Shown here: piece by piece, positions 1-7,638 of the stretch
Layout of the letters: each line of letters opens with the position of its first letter
Position numbering within the stretch: position 1 is the first letter of the stretch
From: a virus
Direction: 5' to 3' (one strand)
Length of the DNA stretch: 40,667 bases
IMG/VR virus record: IMGVR_UViG_3300007871_000671
Span: 1-40,667 of that record
Program-made: the position numbers and the translations under genes
The notes under the pieces: model-generated
Seen by the model: the letters and a program-made list of their open reading frames with translations, nothing else
The model's database searches: none
What the model was told of the DNA's origin: nothing

Positions 1-19
1 AGATGTGTATAAGAGACAG
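1..19 (+). other. Tn5/Nextera mosaic-end adapter remnant
   Basis: The first 19 bases, AGATGTGTATAAGAGACAG, are identical to the hyperactive Tn5 transposase mosaic end used in tagmentation libraries. They are not phage sequence. An open frame appears to start with an ATG at position 5 inside this adapter, so its first five residues are artefactual and the real gene begins upstream of the contig. Confidence 0.95.
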
Positions 20-910
20 GTAGAGGATGGGGCGGGGTTTTTGAGATTGAATGTGGATATGAGTTTTGGTGAAACGAGTAACTTGCTGAGCAGCCTTTTG
101 CGAGACAAGTTGGAAGATGCGTATGTTGAAAGTGTATATGATGATTTCTTCATTTATGAAAATGACGGTGCTTTGTTTAAGCAATTATATGTTATCAAGG
201 AAGGCGGTGTGGAATTTGCTGATGGTCCTCAAGAGGTTATTCGTGTAGTAGAGTATCGTACGAAAGACGGGACGTTTGTGGCTAATTTTAGTGGAACAAT
301 TGAAATGGTTAATAGAAAGGAAATTGAAATGGATAAGAAAGTGATTGTAGATGGTCTTATTACCAACGAGACTACTCATTGGGATGAAAAAGACCGTGAG
401 AAACTAATGAAGATAGATAAGGGCGACTTGGAAAAGATGGTCCCCATCGTCAATGAAACCGAGGAAAAGGTAGTAATTGATGAGACTGCTACCGAGGAAA
501 AGGTAGAGGAAAAAAGGACAGACAAACAAGTGGATATTGAAAGCAAAGTGGAAACCAATATTGAGGAGAAGAAGCCTACTACATTACAAGAATGTATTAC
601 GACGTTTCCTCTGAAAATACAAAGGGTGCTTATTAACGGCATCAAATCTTATGAAGCTGATGTGGCGAATGTCATTGAAAAAATTACTGCTAATGAAAAG
701 AATACATTTACCAAAGAGCAGTTAATGGAAAAGGATTTGGAAGAGCTTCGACAAATTGCAGTATTGGCTGAGGAAGATAATGATGAGTTGGTAACGAACT
801 TGCCTAATTATGGTGGGCAAGCTCCGGTGGTTAATCGTGATGGGTATATAGAGGAGCCTTTGCTTGCTCCGACAGTGAATGATTTTGTTGGGGCAAAAGA
901 AGATTCCTAA
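20..910 (+). CDS. Capsid scaffold / prohead-assembly-like protein, 5' truncated
   Basis: This partial frame enters from the left edge (about 296 phage residues visible) and stops before the decoration and capsid genes, the usual place for a scaffold or protease-scaffold. The visible N-terminal part is compact and rich in acidic and aromatic residues (VYDDFFIYENDG). Next comes a segment like those seen in phage capsid-assembly proteins (GLITNETTHWDEKDREKL), then a long Glu/Lys/Thr-rich low-complexity linker (about residues 150-195), and a helical C-terminal part. The charged linker fits a scaffold. Any protease domain would lie in the missing part, so proteolytic activity cannot be judged. Assignment rests on context and remembered family resemblance; moderately sure. 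Confidence 0.55.
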   Translation, partial: VEDGAGFLRLNVDMSFGETSNLLSSLLRDKLEDAYVESVYDDFFIYENDGALFKQLYVIKEGGVEFADGPQEVIRVVEYRTKDGTFVANFSGTIEMVNRKEIEMDKKVIVDGLITNETTHWDEKDREKLMKIDKGDLEKMVPIVNETEEKVVIDETATEEKVEEKRTDKQVDIESKVETNIEEKKPTTLQECITTFPLKIQRVLINGIKSYEADVANVIEKITANEKNTFTKEQLMEKDLEELRQIAVLAEEDNDELVTNLPNYGGQAPVVNRDGYIEEPLLAPTVNDFVGAKEDS

Positions 911-977
911 TGTATTTTGCTTTTGATGACGACTGTTTATGAATGGTAAATAAAAGGTTTAATGGAAAGGTTTAACA

Positions 978-1406
978 ATGGCTAATCGAATTCATTCGGC
1001 GGGTACTTACCGGCACGAAGAGCATACTGCAGATGTGGCCGGTATTTATCCGGGTATGTTGTTAGAGGTTGATTCAAGTAATCAAGTATTACCCCATTCG
1101 TCTGTGGGGGATATAGCTGAGGCTTTGTTTGCTGAAGAGGATGCTTTGCAGGCGAATACTGTTGACACGGTTTATACTATTGAAAATGTCGTGTCTTGTA
1201 TTTTACCGAATAAAGGTAGTGAAGTAAGGGCCTTGATTCAGGCTGACCAGGATATTGCAATTGGCGATAAACTTGTTAGTGGTGGTGATGGGACGCTTAT
1301 TGAGCGTACTGCAACGACCCAAAGGGTTATAGCATACGCAATGGAAGCGTGTGATTTGACTGATTCCGGTGCAGTTAACACTTTGGCCAGGGTGCGAGTT
1401 ATCTAA
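978..1406 (+). CDS. Head decoration protein (DUF2190-like)
   Basis: A 142-residue protein directly upstream of the major capsid protein. It starts MANRIHSAGTYRHEEHTA and contains a GMLLEV segment followed by beta-rich repeats, ending in ALARVRVI-like strands. This matches the small beta-barrel capsid-decoration proteins (DUF2190/gpD-like group) that cap or stabilise expanded HK97-fold shells. The start is supported by GGAAAGG seven bases upstream of the ATG. It probably sits on the outside of the mature capsid. The order decoration then capsid is standard. The exact family is inferred from sequence feel and position. Confidence 0.65.
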   Translation: MANRIHSAGTYRHEEHTADVAGIYPGMLLEVDSSNQVLPHSSVGDIAEALFAEEDALQANTVDTVYTIENVVSCILPNKGSEVRALIQADQDIAIGDKLVSGGDGTLIERTATTQRVIAYAMEACDLTDSGAVNTLARVRVI

Positions 1407-1470
1407 TTTTGCTTTCGAGGAAAGAAGTGAAGTTAAGTGAATTGTTTTTGTTTGTTTGAAAGGATTTACA

Positions 1471-2526
1471 ATGGATTTTATTATGAACGGTCAGGCCAGT
1501 GGCGATGTTGCAAGTAAGTTGTTGGCCTCTAATTTTAATGTTAATGCTTTGCGGCCCTATATTGGGAAAGATGGGAAAAGTTATATCACCCAAAACGATA
1601 GGTATAGCAAACCCAAAGCTGTGCCTTTGGCGGCTAATGCTACAGCGACGTTGCGTAAGGACGACTGGATACATTTGGACGAAGCTGTTCTTAAAGTAGC
1701 TCGTGAAAGATTACGTGCCGTGGCCGACCTTTTGGGGAAGGGATTGACTTATAGCATTCCTAATGGAATGGGAAAATCAGTGTTCCAAACTGAAACGCAA
1801 AGTGACATTAACGATGCCTCTATCAGTATGGACGGATTAAGGGATAATCCTAATGACCGTCCCGTTTATGAGTTGACAAATTTACCGTTGCCAATAACTC
1901 ATAAGGATTTTATGTTTTCGGCTCGGCAGATTGCTATTTCTCGTAGTGGTAATTCACCGCTTGATACAACGATGGCCGAACTGGCTGCCCGCAAAGTGGC
2001 TGAAAGTAATGAACAGATGTTATTGGGCAGGCTATCTACTTATGTATATGGTGGTGGCACTATTTATGGCTACACCAACTATCCGGCGCGTAGAACAGCG
2101 ACTTTCACTTCTCCGGCGGCTGCTGGCTGGACTGGTAGCACATTGATAACTGAATTGTTAGGTTTGCGTCAGCAGATGAAAAACATTCATTACCACGGCC
2201 CGTGGTTGCTGTACAACGCTCCAAGTTGGGACACGTATCTTGATGAAGACTTCAAGACTGCTTTGGCTACTACACTTCGTGAACGTATTCTTTCTGTTGG
2301 GGATTTTGTAAGTTTGAATACATCGGATTGGTTGCAGAATTATGATATTCTGATGGTTCAAATGACTGCTGATGTTGTACGCGAAGTAATCGGTATGAAT
2401 ACCACTACGGTTCAGTGGGATTCATTCGGCGGCCTTCAAGTCAACTTCAAAGTTATGAACATTATGGTTCCCCAAATGAGGGCCGACCAAAACGGTTCGA
2501 CCGGAATTGGCCACGCTTCTGTTTGA
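1471..2526 (+). CDS. Major capsid protein, encapsulin-like HK97 fold
   Basis: A 351-residue capsid subunit. The C-terminal half carries features typical of the phage capsid group related to encapsulins (linocin M18-like): GPWLLYNAPSWDTYLDEDF in the middle, then TTVQWDSFGGLQVNFKVM and a terminal IMVPQMRADQNGSTGI segment. An in-frame TTG at 1456 could extend it by five residues, but GAAAGGA at 1457-1463 is correctly spaced for the ATG at 1471, so I chose that. It assembles the icosahedral shell. It lies in the classical order scaffold, decoration, capsid. Length is normal for the family. Confidence 0.88.
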   Translation: MDFIMNGQASGDVASKLLASNFNVNALRPYIGKDGKSYITQNDRYSKPKAVPLAANATATLRKDDWIHLDEAVLKVARERLRAVADLLGKGLTYSIPNGMGKSVFQTETQSDINDASISMDGLRDNPNDRPVYELTNLPLPITHKDFMFSARQIAISRSGNSPLDTTMAELAARKVAESNEQMLLGRLSTYVYGGGTIYGYTNYPARRTATFTSPAAAGWTGSTLITELLGLRQQMKNIHYHGPWLLYNAPSWDTYLDEDFKTALATTLRERILSVGDFVSLNTSDWLQNYDILMVQMTADVVREVIGMNTTTVQWDSFGGLQVNFKVMNIMVPQMRADQNGSTGIGHASV

Positions 2527-2592
2527 TTGTGAATGTCAGGTGAAAGTAAATTCTTGTAATATCAATAGGATTTCTTCGGAAAGGACTATATT

Positions 2593-3036
2593 ATGCTGTT
2601 TAAGCTCAAGGATAAAGTAGGTGGGCATTCAGAGAACGGAAAGATTTACAAGGCTGGTGATACAATAGAATCACCGCACGATTTGGTTGATTTGTTTCCA
2701 AACAAGTTTATTCGTGTAGACAATGTTTCGGCAGGTGGGGAAGGGATTGCTGTCCCGGCGACACCGACAATTCCCGAACCCACGAAAGGTGAGGGGGTAT
2801 CTATTCCTCCGCCCCCCTCACCTGAATCTAAACTGGAACCGGAATCACCTGTAGAAAGTAAGCACGGTGTGGATATCACCGATGAATTTCCAATTGCATC
2901 TAAGGTTCAATTGCAGGTGTTTAAGAAAGGTGCTTGGTACACAGTTGTTGATCCTGATGACGGTGAAGTTATGAATGAGAAGAAATTGAGGGCTTCTCAA
3001 GTTACTTCATTTTTGCAGGAGTATGAGGAGGATTAA
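2593..3036 (+). CDS. Hypothetical head-region protein with proline-rich linker
   Basis: A 147-residue protein of unknown function. The first 40 residues resemble the short basic phage domain found next to capsid genes (KLKDKVGGHSENGKIYKAGD, where a sheet followed by a length-sensing 'L..LFP.KF' motif is seen). A disordered Pro/Glu/Ser-rich linker spans about residues 50-95, and a compact C-terminal part resembles a small SH3-like or wHTH cap. GGAAAGGA precedes the ATG. Just downstream of the capsid gene, it could be a minor head or head-completion protein. The function is not recognised. Confidence 0.6.
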   Translation: MLFKLKDKVGGHSENGKIYKAGDTIESPHDLVDLFPNKFIRVDNVSAGGEGIAVPATPTIPEPTKGEGVSIPPPPSPESKLEPESPVESKHGVDITDEFPIASKVQLQVFKKGAWYTVVDPDDGEVMNEKKLRASQVTSFLQEYEED

Positions 3037-3038
3037 AA

Positions 3039-3677
3039 ATGCCTCCCTGGAAGCCTGAATCAAAATGGAAGGGTCAGGATGTTTTTGTAATTGGCGGAGG
3101 GGATTCTTTACGCAATTTCGATTGGACTTTCTTCAAGAATGAATTGACAATAGGTTGTAATACAGCTTTCAGATTGGGAAAGGACGTTTGTAAAATATGC
3201 TTTTTTGGTGATGCAAAATGGTTCAAAAAATTTAAAAGGGACTTAAATCAATACGAAGTTACAGGTGGTGTGATTTTTACATCGGCTCCCCAACTATACA
3301 AAACCCGATTGTCTTGGCTGTGGACTATGGGACGTGAAGCCAGAGGGCTTCACACCGACGCATTGGGTTGGAATGATAATACTGGGGCGAGTGCTGTAAA
3401 TCTCGCTTTGATTCTTGGTGCAAAGACGGTTTATCTCTTAGGCTTTGATATGAAACTATCGAAAGAAGGTAAATCTAATTGGCACGACCATCTTATCGCC
3501 AAACCCTCCGAAAGTGTATATCCTAAATTTGTAACGGGATTCCAATTTGTGAAAAAGGATTTGCCTAAAGTATTTCCAGGCCGTCAAATTATCAACATTA
3601 CCGATGATAGTTGTTTGGATTGTTTTCCGAAGATTTCTGTGAAAGATTTTTTTGCAAAAAGAAAGGAGCAAGTATGA
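3039..3677 (+). CDS. DUF115/MptE-like Rossmann protein (Maf-type glycosyltransferase relative)
   Basis: A 212-residue protein that matches the DUF115 Rossmann core: a glycine-rich strand-loop VIGGGDSL (residues 17-24), a GCNTAF strand (39-44), the FFGDAK strand (56-61), NTGASAVNLALILGA helix, and YLLGFDM followed by a conserved WHDH-type motif. In flagellated bacteria DUF115 is the catalytic core of Maf proteins that attach nonulosonic acids to flagellin. Archaeal MptE relatives transfer pyrophosphate instead. This is only the core, without Maf flanking domains. The SD GAGGAGG is strong. It overlaps the next gene by four bases. A paralogue occurs at 21397-22044, where it heads the glycan island. 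Substrate is inferred, not shown. Confidence 0.7.
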   Translation: MPPWKPESKWKGQDVFVIGGGDSLRNFDWTFFKNELTIGCNTAFRLGKDVCKICFFGDAKWFKKFKRDLNQYEVTGGVIFTSAPQLYKTRLSWLWTMGREARGLHTDALGWNDNTGASAVNLALILGAKTVYLLGFDMKLSKEGKSNWHDHLIAKPSESVYPKFVTGFQFVKKDLPKVFPGRQIINITDDSCLDCFPKISVKDFFAKRKEQV

Positions 3678-4234
3678 TGCTTGAATGGATAGGAGACCAT
3701 TATGTAGAGTGGTTTGCTTTGATAGGGGCGGCGTATACTGCGGCTCGGACTATTGTAGTTATAACGCCTACACCGCGAGATGACAAGGCATTAGATGAGA
3801 TAGGTATTTGGCTGAAAGCATTAGCGAAGATATTTGGATTTGATTTGAAGCAGGGTGCTGTGAAAAAAGACAAGAACAATAGTTCTCCTTCTGCCGGACA
3901 ACAGGCAGCGAATGCAATTGTTTTGCTGTGCTGCCTGTTGTTCCTTTCTGGCTGTGCTTCTGAGTTTCAGCAAAATCCGCAAGCTGAATTGTTGGTGGCC
4001 CAAAAAAGTTTTGCCGCGACGGTGAATGTTTTAACGGAGTTACAACTGGCGGGCGAATTCAAACCGAAACAAACTAAACGAATTACAAATTTGATTTACC
4101 AGGGACGCGATTACTTGTCCGAATGGGATTTGATGTTAGAGAATGGTGAGGAAGCCCCCGACATAGCGACACATTTTAGGAATGTACTGACCAAATTGAT
4201 AGAATATCAACTTATGAAAGGGGGTGATAAATAA
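3674..4234 (+). CDS. Small membrane protein fused to a lipobox lipoprotein
   Basis: Read through, this encodes 186 residues. The first about 60 (hydrophobic segment ALIGAAYTAARTIVVI, then TPTPRDD) resemble stand-alone small phage membrane proteins. About residues 63-85 hold a basic, Ser-rich stretch, then the hydrophobic run AIVLLCCLLFLSGCAS containing a lipobox (L-S-G-C). An in-frame GTG at 3860 would start a protein beginning MKKDKNN with a textbook lipoprotein signal peptide, so one open frame may yield two products. GAAAGGAGCAAGT precedes the ATG at 3674, which I prefer to an upstream in-frame start at 3611 that overlaps the previous gene. The mature C-terminal part is helical. It could act in lysis (outer spanin-like) or host-envelope interaction. 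Confidence 0.6.
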   Translation: MMLEWIGDHYVEWFALIGAAYTAARTIVVITPTPRDDKALDEIGIWLKALAKIFGFDLKQGAVKKDKNNSSPSAGQQAANAIVLLCCLLFLSGCASEFQQNPQAELLVAQKSFAATVNVLTELQLAGEFKPKQTKRITNLIYQGRDYLSEWDLMLENGEEAPDIATHFRNVLTKLIEYQLMKGGDK

Positions 4235-4467
4235 TGCCTGTGGATATTGCATCTATTCTGTTGATTATAAAACTCATTGCAGATGGTATAGGCGTAGTTG
4301 AGGAAATTTCTGAATTGGCTAAAAGAGTCCAGGCCGGAGAAATCATTTCACCCGAAGAAATAGCAGCAGCCCGTAAAGAAGTTGAGGCGGCTGTGAACAG
4401 GTGGGACAACGCTGTAAATGAAAGTGATGGTAACGATGGCGAACAGGACGACTCCGACTCTGGTTGA
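4234..4467 (+). CDS. Small membrane-anchored acidic protein
   Basis: A 77-residue protein with a hydrophobic N-terminus (VDIASILLIIKLIADGIGVVEEI) followed by an amphipathic Glu/Lys helix and a very acidic tail (NDGEQDDSDSG). Its ATG overlaps the stop of the upstream gene and GAAAGGGGG lies 6-10 bases upstream. The acidic tail overlaps the start of the connector gene. A short holin-like or membrane accessory role fits its size and neighbours, but no family was recognised. Confidence 0.55.
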   Translation: MPVDIASILLIIKLIADGIGVVEEISELAKRVQAGEIISPEEIAAARKEVEAAVNRWDNAVNESDGNDGEQDDSDSG

Positions 4468-4834
4468 AGGGATTATCGAAGTTGATGCTGCTATTGACTT
4501 GGACCCTTTTATTACAATAGCTAATCAGTTAGTAACTGAGTTATGTACCGATAGTGGCTATACTGCGGTGCGTTTGGAGCTAATTGAAAGGTGGTTGTCG
4601 GCTCACTTTTACACAAATCGGGATATGAGGGCATTTCAGGAAAAGGCCGGTCCGGTTTCGGAGACAATGCAGTCCAGGGTTGACTTGGGATTTGACACTT
4701 CTCATTATGGCCAGACTGCGATGCGAATGGATACGGACGGTAATTTGGCTAAATTGAATGAGGATATTAAGAAGGGTAAATCCCCGTCGGTAAGCGTGTT
4801 GTGGTTGGGGACAGAGGAAGAAACTGTTGAATAA
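4436..4834 (+). CDS. Head-tail connector / adaptor protein
   Basis: A 132-residue helical protein with the pattern of gp6-like/HK97 gp6 adaptor proteins: an N-terminal short helix that reads TLVEGIIEVDAAIDLDPFITIANQLVTE, then VRLELIERWLSAHFYTNRD, where the chain ends in a flexible tail. Adaptors of this class bind the portal underside and start the neck. The gene overlaps the preceding one by 32 bases. Candidate ATGs at 4418 and 4427 lie in frame upstream. 4436 (MANRTTP) gives the length and N-terminus closest to family members. Followed by a membrane gene and then head closure and tail completion proteins, which supports the neck assignment. Confidence 0.65.
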   Translation: MANRTTPTLVEGIIEVDAAIDLDPFITIANQLVTELCTDSGYTAVRLELIERWLSAHFYTNRDMRAFQEKAGPVSETMQSRVDLGFDTSHYGQTAMRMDTDGNLAKLNEDIKKGKSPSVSVLWLGTEEETVE

Positions 4835-4849
4835 TTGAAAGGGCTTCGG

Positions 4850-5131
4850 ATGTCTAAAGAGAAGAATGGTAACAATATAGTAAGGAATTTCTTGTTGTAT
4901 GCAGTACCTTTTCTCAGTGTTATTTTTGCTGTGGGGATGGGATATGCTTCTCTGAGAAAAGATGTTCTTATAAATTCTGAGAGCCTTCATTTCAATGACT
5001 TGGCTATTATAGAGGCCAAGGCAAAGGCCCAAAGAAATCGGGAAGATATTATCACTATCCAATCCGATATTAAGTATATCAAATCTGGTGTTGATGATAT
5101 TAAGAAGATGCAAATGGAAAATGGTAATTAA
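4850..5131 (+). CDS. Single-pass membrane protein with coiled coil
   Basis: A 93-residue protein: charged N-terminus, one transmembrane helix at about residues 11-31 (VRNFLLYAVPFLSVIFAVGMGYA), then a soluble helical part with heptad-like spacing ending KSGVDDIKKMQ. GAAAGGG with correct spacing selects the ATG at 4850 rather than the TTG at 4835. The topology resembles inner spanins or phage small membrane proteins that sit next to holins. With the lipoprotein gene at 3674 it could make an inner/outer spanin pair, which is an inference from topology only. Confidence 0.55.
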   Translation: MSKEKNGNNIVRNFLLYAVPFLSVIFAVGMGYASLRKDVLINSESLHFNDLAIIEAKAKAQRNREDIITIQSDIKYIKSGVDDIKKMQMENGN

Positions 5132-5133
5132 GA

Positions 5134-5499
5134 ATGTCCATTATAAATCGAATGCGAAAACAGGATGGTGTGTACTGGCCTTTGGCTTCAGATGAAAGTG
5201 GTGGTGTTGATTTTGATGATTATGGACAACCTCAATGGGCAGACCCGATACCAATAAAGTGCCGATGGGACGATGCTGTTGAGGAATTTATTGGGCCGGA
5301 TGGCACTCGTGAATTGTCTAAGGCCAAAGTCTATGTTGACTGTGATGTGGATATAGGTGGTGTTTTGATGTTAGGTGAAATTGCAGATATTGTTGAACCT
5401 GTGAACATCAAGGAAAACGAAGGTGCTTGGGAAATAAGAGGTTTTCTCAAGAATCCGAATTTGAGAGCAACTGAATTTTTGCGAACGGCGATATTGTAA
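5134..5499 (+). CDS. Head closure protein (neck)
   Basis: A 121-residue beta-rich protein with an acidic, aromatic pattern (VYWPLASDESGGVDFDDYGQP, then IKCRWDDAVEEF) typical of head closure (stopper) proteins that follow the adaptor in siphophage neck modules. A later VDCDVDIGGVLMLGEIADI strand pair fits a small SH3-like barrel. It starts two bases after the previous stop and its own stop overlaps the next start (TAATG). Position between adaptor and gp10-like tail completion protein is the main support. Confidence 0.55.
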   Translation: MSIINRMRKQDGVYWPLASDESGGVDFDDYGQPQWADPIPIKCRWDDAVEEFIGPDGTRELSKAKVYVDCDVDIGGVLMLGEIADIVEPVNIKENEGAWEIRGFLKNPNLRATEFLRTAIL

Positions 5500-5960
5500 T
5501 GGCTCGATTGATAAAAATATCCGGGCTGCCTACCGTGCTGCGAAACCTTCGTAGTGCTAATGATAAAATTGGTATGGGGATAGGCCGTGGTTTGAAAAGA
5601 GCCGGGATATTCTTACAACGTGAGAGTATGAAAATTGTTCCTGTTGATTTGGGTAATTTGAAAGCAACTGCAACCACTCGAAATGTAGGTGGAATCGGTT
5701 TTCGCACTGATATAATTGTAAGTTACGGTTCTTCCGCGTGTGATTATGCTATATATGTTCACGAAAATTTGGAGGCATTGCACGGCGAAAGGTTTAATGT
5801 AGCGTATGCTGATAGGATTGCATCAGCCACTACACCTGCTCAAAAAAAGAAATGGTCCAAACGCGGACCAAATCAACAAGCTAAATTTTTAGAGAAGCCT
5901 GCCAGAGAAAAGAAATCTGAAATAATTGCAATCATAACCAGAGAGGCAAAACGACTTTGA
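5499..5960 (+). CDS. HK97 gp10-like tail completion protein
   Basis: A 153-residue protein whose first half matches the gp10-like family: ISGLPTVLRNL, RGLKRAGIFLQRESMKIVPVDLGNLKATA, then a YAIYVHENLEALHG segment. In this family 'PVDTGNLR' and 'YA.YVE' are the hallmark motifs; here they read PVDLGNL and YAIYVHE. It joins the neck to the tail tube. A basic extension (about 110-153) rich in Lys and Arg follows. The ATG overlaps the upstream stop (TAATG) and the stop overlaps a TTG start for the next gene. Confidence 0.75.
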   Translation: MARLIKISGLPTVLRNLRSANDKIGMGIGRGLKRAGIFLQRESMKIVPVDLGNLKATATTRNVGGIGFRTDIIVSYGSSACDYAIYVHENLEALHGERFNVAYADRIASATTPAQKKKWSKRGPNQQAKFLEKPAREKKSEIIAIITREAKRL

Positions 5961-7618
5961 TAGTGTCTGTGTTAAAAGATGTTGGAGCTTTACGTAAAGA
6001 TGGTTCAGTAGCATTGGCCGGTGCTTGGGATATGGGGAGTCAGGTTGTTACTAATGCTAATATAGATTCAGGCAATATAGCTAATGCTGTGATTAATGCT
6101 GAGTGGGATGCAGCATATAGTTGGGGCGACCACGCCTTAGCAGGATATTTGACGGTTGAAGTTGATCCTATTTTTTCAGCCAGTGCTGCAGTGGGCATAA
6201 TGTCTGGAGATATAACGAATTGGAATACGGCTTATGCTCATTCGCAATTGATTGTAGGGAATCCGCATCAAGTGACGCCTGCTGAATTGAGTTTGGTGAT
6301 AGGTACGGATGTTCAAGCGTTTCACGTTAATTTGATGAGTTTGTCGGTGTTGGTTTATGCTTCGGTTTCTTTTGTTAAGATGACGGCAGCCGACACATTT
6401 GCTTTGGATACTAATACATATTCGCTTTCCAATCATCTTCATAATGGGGATACTTTACAGCACGATGCAGTAAACAGTGATGGGGGAGCTTTTGGTTTTA
6501 CTACCACTGGAACAGTTACCTTTAACCAGAAGATATATGCTAACAACTTTGAATTTGACGATACGAATCAAAGTACTTCAATAGGTACAAATGCTGAGGG
6601 TGTTTTATTAGCTGGTGTTACATCTTTAGGATATTCGGCATCAAAAGGTAATACTAAAACCTATGTTACTACGATAGGTCATTCAGCAGGTTTAGATAAT
6701 ACGGGTGCAGGGCAGACTGCTATTGGGCATAATGCTGGAAATACTAATTCTGGTGCATCACAAACAGTATTTGGTTTTGGTGCAGGTTTTCAAAATTCCG
6801 GTGCATCGCAGACTGCTTTTGGTTCTAATGCGGGTTTTCAAAATACGGGTGCAAATCAAACTGCTTTTGGCAATCCTGCTGGTTATGCTAATACAGGTGC
6901 CAATCAAACAGCACTTGGTAGATATGCAGGATATAAAAATTCTGCTACAGACCAATCAGTTTTTGGTTCATATTCCGGTCATTTTAACACAGGTATTTGG
7001 CAGTCTTGTTATGGTTCATATTCCGGTCAACGAAATACTGGTAGTTATTTAACAGCCTTTGGACCTTATGCAGGACAATATAATGATGGTGATTATAATT
7101 CAGCTTTAGGTTATAATGCTTTTAATACGTTTGTCGAAGATGCAGGAAGTGCTGTTACTTTTGACAATGTAGATGTAGATACAGCAAATAATCGGGTGAC
7201 TATCGTAGGCCACGGTATAGGAGCCATCGGAACTTATCATAATTTGAAATTTACAGAGGGTTCAGCACCTTTGCCGATTCTTGTTGATGGTACTGTTTAT
7301 CTTTGGAAAGTCATTAATGCAAACACTTTAGAACTACTCTTCGATTTAATGATACAGCAGGGTACTGGAGTAGGTCATAAATTAACCCCACAGTTAATCT
7401 ATACAAATTCAACGGCAATAGGCTATAATGCCGAGCCGGATGCTTCTAATCAGGTGATGTTGGGGGATTCCAATGTAACTGAGGTGAGGACTACTGGGAC
7501 AGTAAATGCCGGTGGTGGATTTGCAGACAATGGTGTAGCCGGAGTGGATGGGTCTTTTGTGGATAATAATGGGAATACTGTAACCGTAAATGGTGGAATT
7601 ATAACGTCATTAAGTTAA
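5957..7618 (+). CDS. Repeat-rich fibre / trimeric adhesin-like protein
   Basis: A 553-residue fibre. An N-terminal part has tail-fibre-like segments (WGDHALAGYL, GDTLQHDAVNSDGGAFGF). Residues about 238-389 hold nine 16-residue repeats of the type T-A-x-G-x-x-A-G-x-x-N-T-G-A-x-Q, the pattern of trimeric beta-helix (YadA head-like) fibres. The C-terminal end (NQVMLGDSNVTEV, then NTVTVNGGIITSLS) resembles other phage fibre tips. The start is a TTG overlapping the previous stop (TTGA), with GAGAGG about ten bases upstream; a GTG at 5963 is possible. The gene sits between neck and tail-terminator genes, an odd place for a tail-tip fibre, so it may be a head or neck fibre. Confidence 0.7.
   Translation: MIVSVLKDVGALRKDGSVALAGAWDMGSQVVTNANIDSGNIANAVINAEWDAAYSWGDHALAGYLTVEVDPIFSASAAVGIMSGDITNWNTAYAHSQLIVGNPHQVTPAELSLVIGTDVQAFHVNLMSLSVLVYASVSFVKMTAADTFALDTNTYSLSNHLHNGDTLQHDAVNSDGGAFGFTTTGTVTFNQKIYANNFEFDDTNQSTSIGTNAEGVLLAGVTSLGYSASKGNTKTYVTTIGHSAGLDNTGAGQTAIGHNAGNTNSGASQTVFGFGAGFQNSGASQTAFGSNAGFQNTGANQTAFGNPAGYANTGANQTALGRYAGYKNSATDQSVFGSYSGHFNTGIWQSCYGSYSGQRNTGSYLTAFGPYAGQYNDGDYNSALGYNAFNTFVEDAGSAVTFDNVDVDTANNRVTIVGHGIGAIGTYHNLKFTEGSAPLPILVDGTVYLWKVINANTLELLFDLMIQQGTGVGHKLTPQLIYTNSTAIGYNAEPDASNQVMLGDSNVTEVRTTGTVNAGGGFADNGVAGVDGSFVDNNGNTVTVNGGIITSLS
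6668..7123 (+). repeat. 48-nt coding repeats (16-residue fibre repeats)
   Basis: Nine degenerate 48-nt units (about 432 nt) plus a partial tenth encode consecutive fibre repeats, each with the skeleton xxxGxxAGxxNTGxxQ. The first begins at TTIGHSAG and the last full one ends NDGDYN. The early units are more alike than the late ones (Phe-Gln-Asn-Thr/Ser-Gly-Ala-Asn/Ser-Gln), which suggests recent unit duplication in the middle of the array. Confidence 0.85.
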
Positions 7619-7638
7619 TTTTTGGAAAGGATATAACG

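Noticed and set aside
4580-5113. Minus-strand 177-residue frame across the connector and membrane genes
   Set aside because: It crosses two well-supported plus-strand genes and has no start signal or motif.
6668-7123. CRISPR-like or satellite array from 48-nt repeats
   Set aside because: Units are contiguous, in frame and encode a periodic fibre motif; there are no unique spacers and no cas genes.
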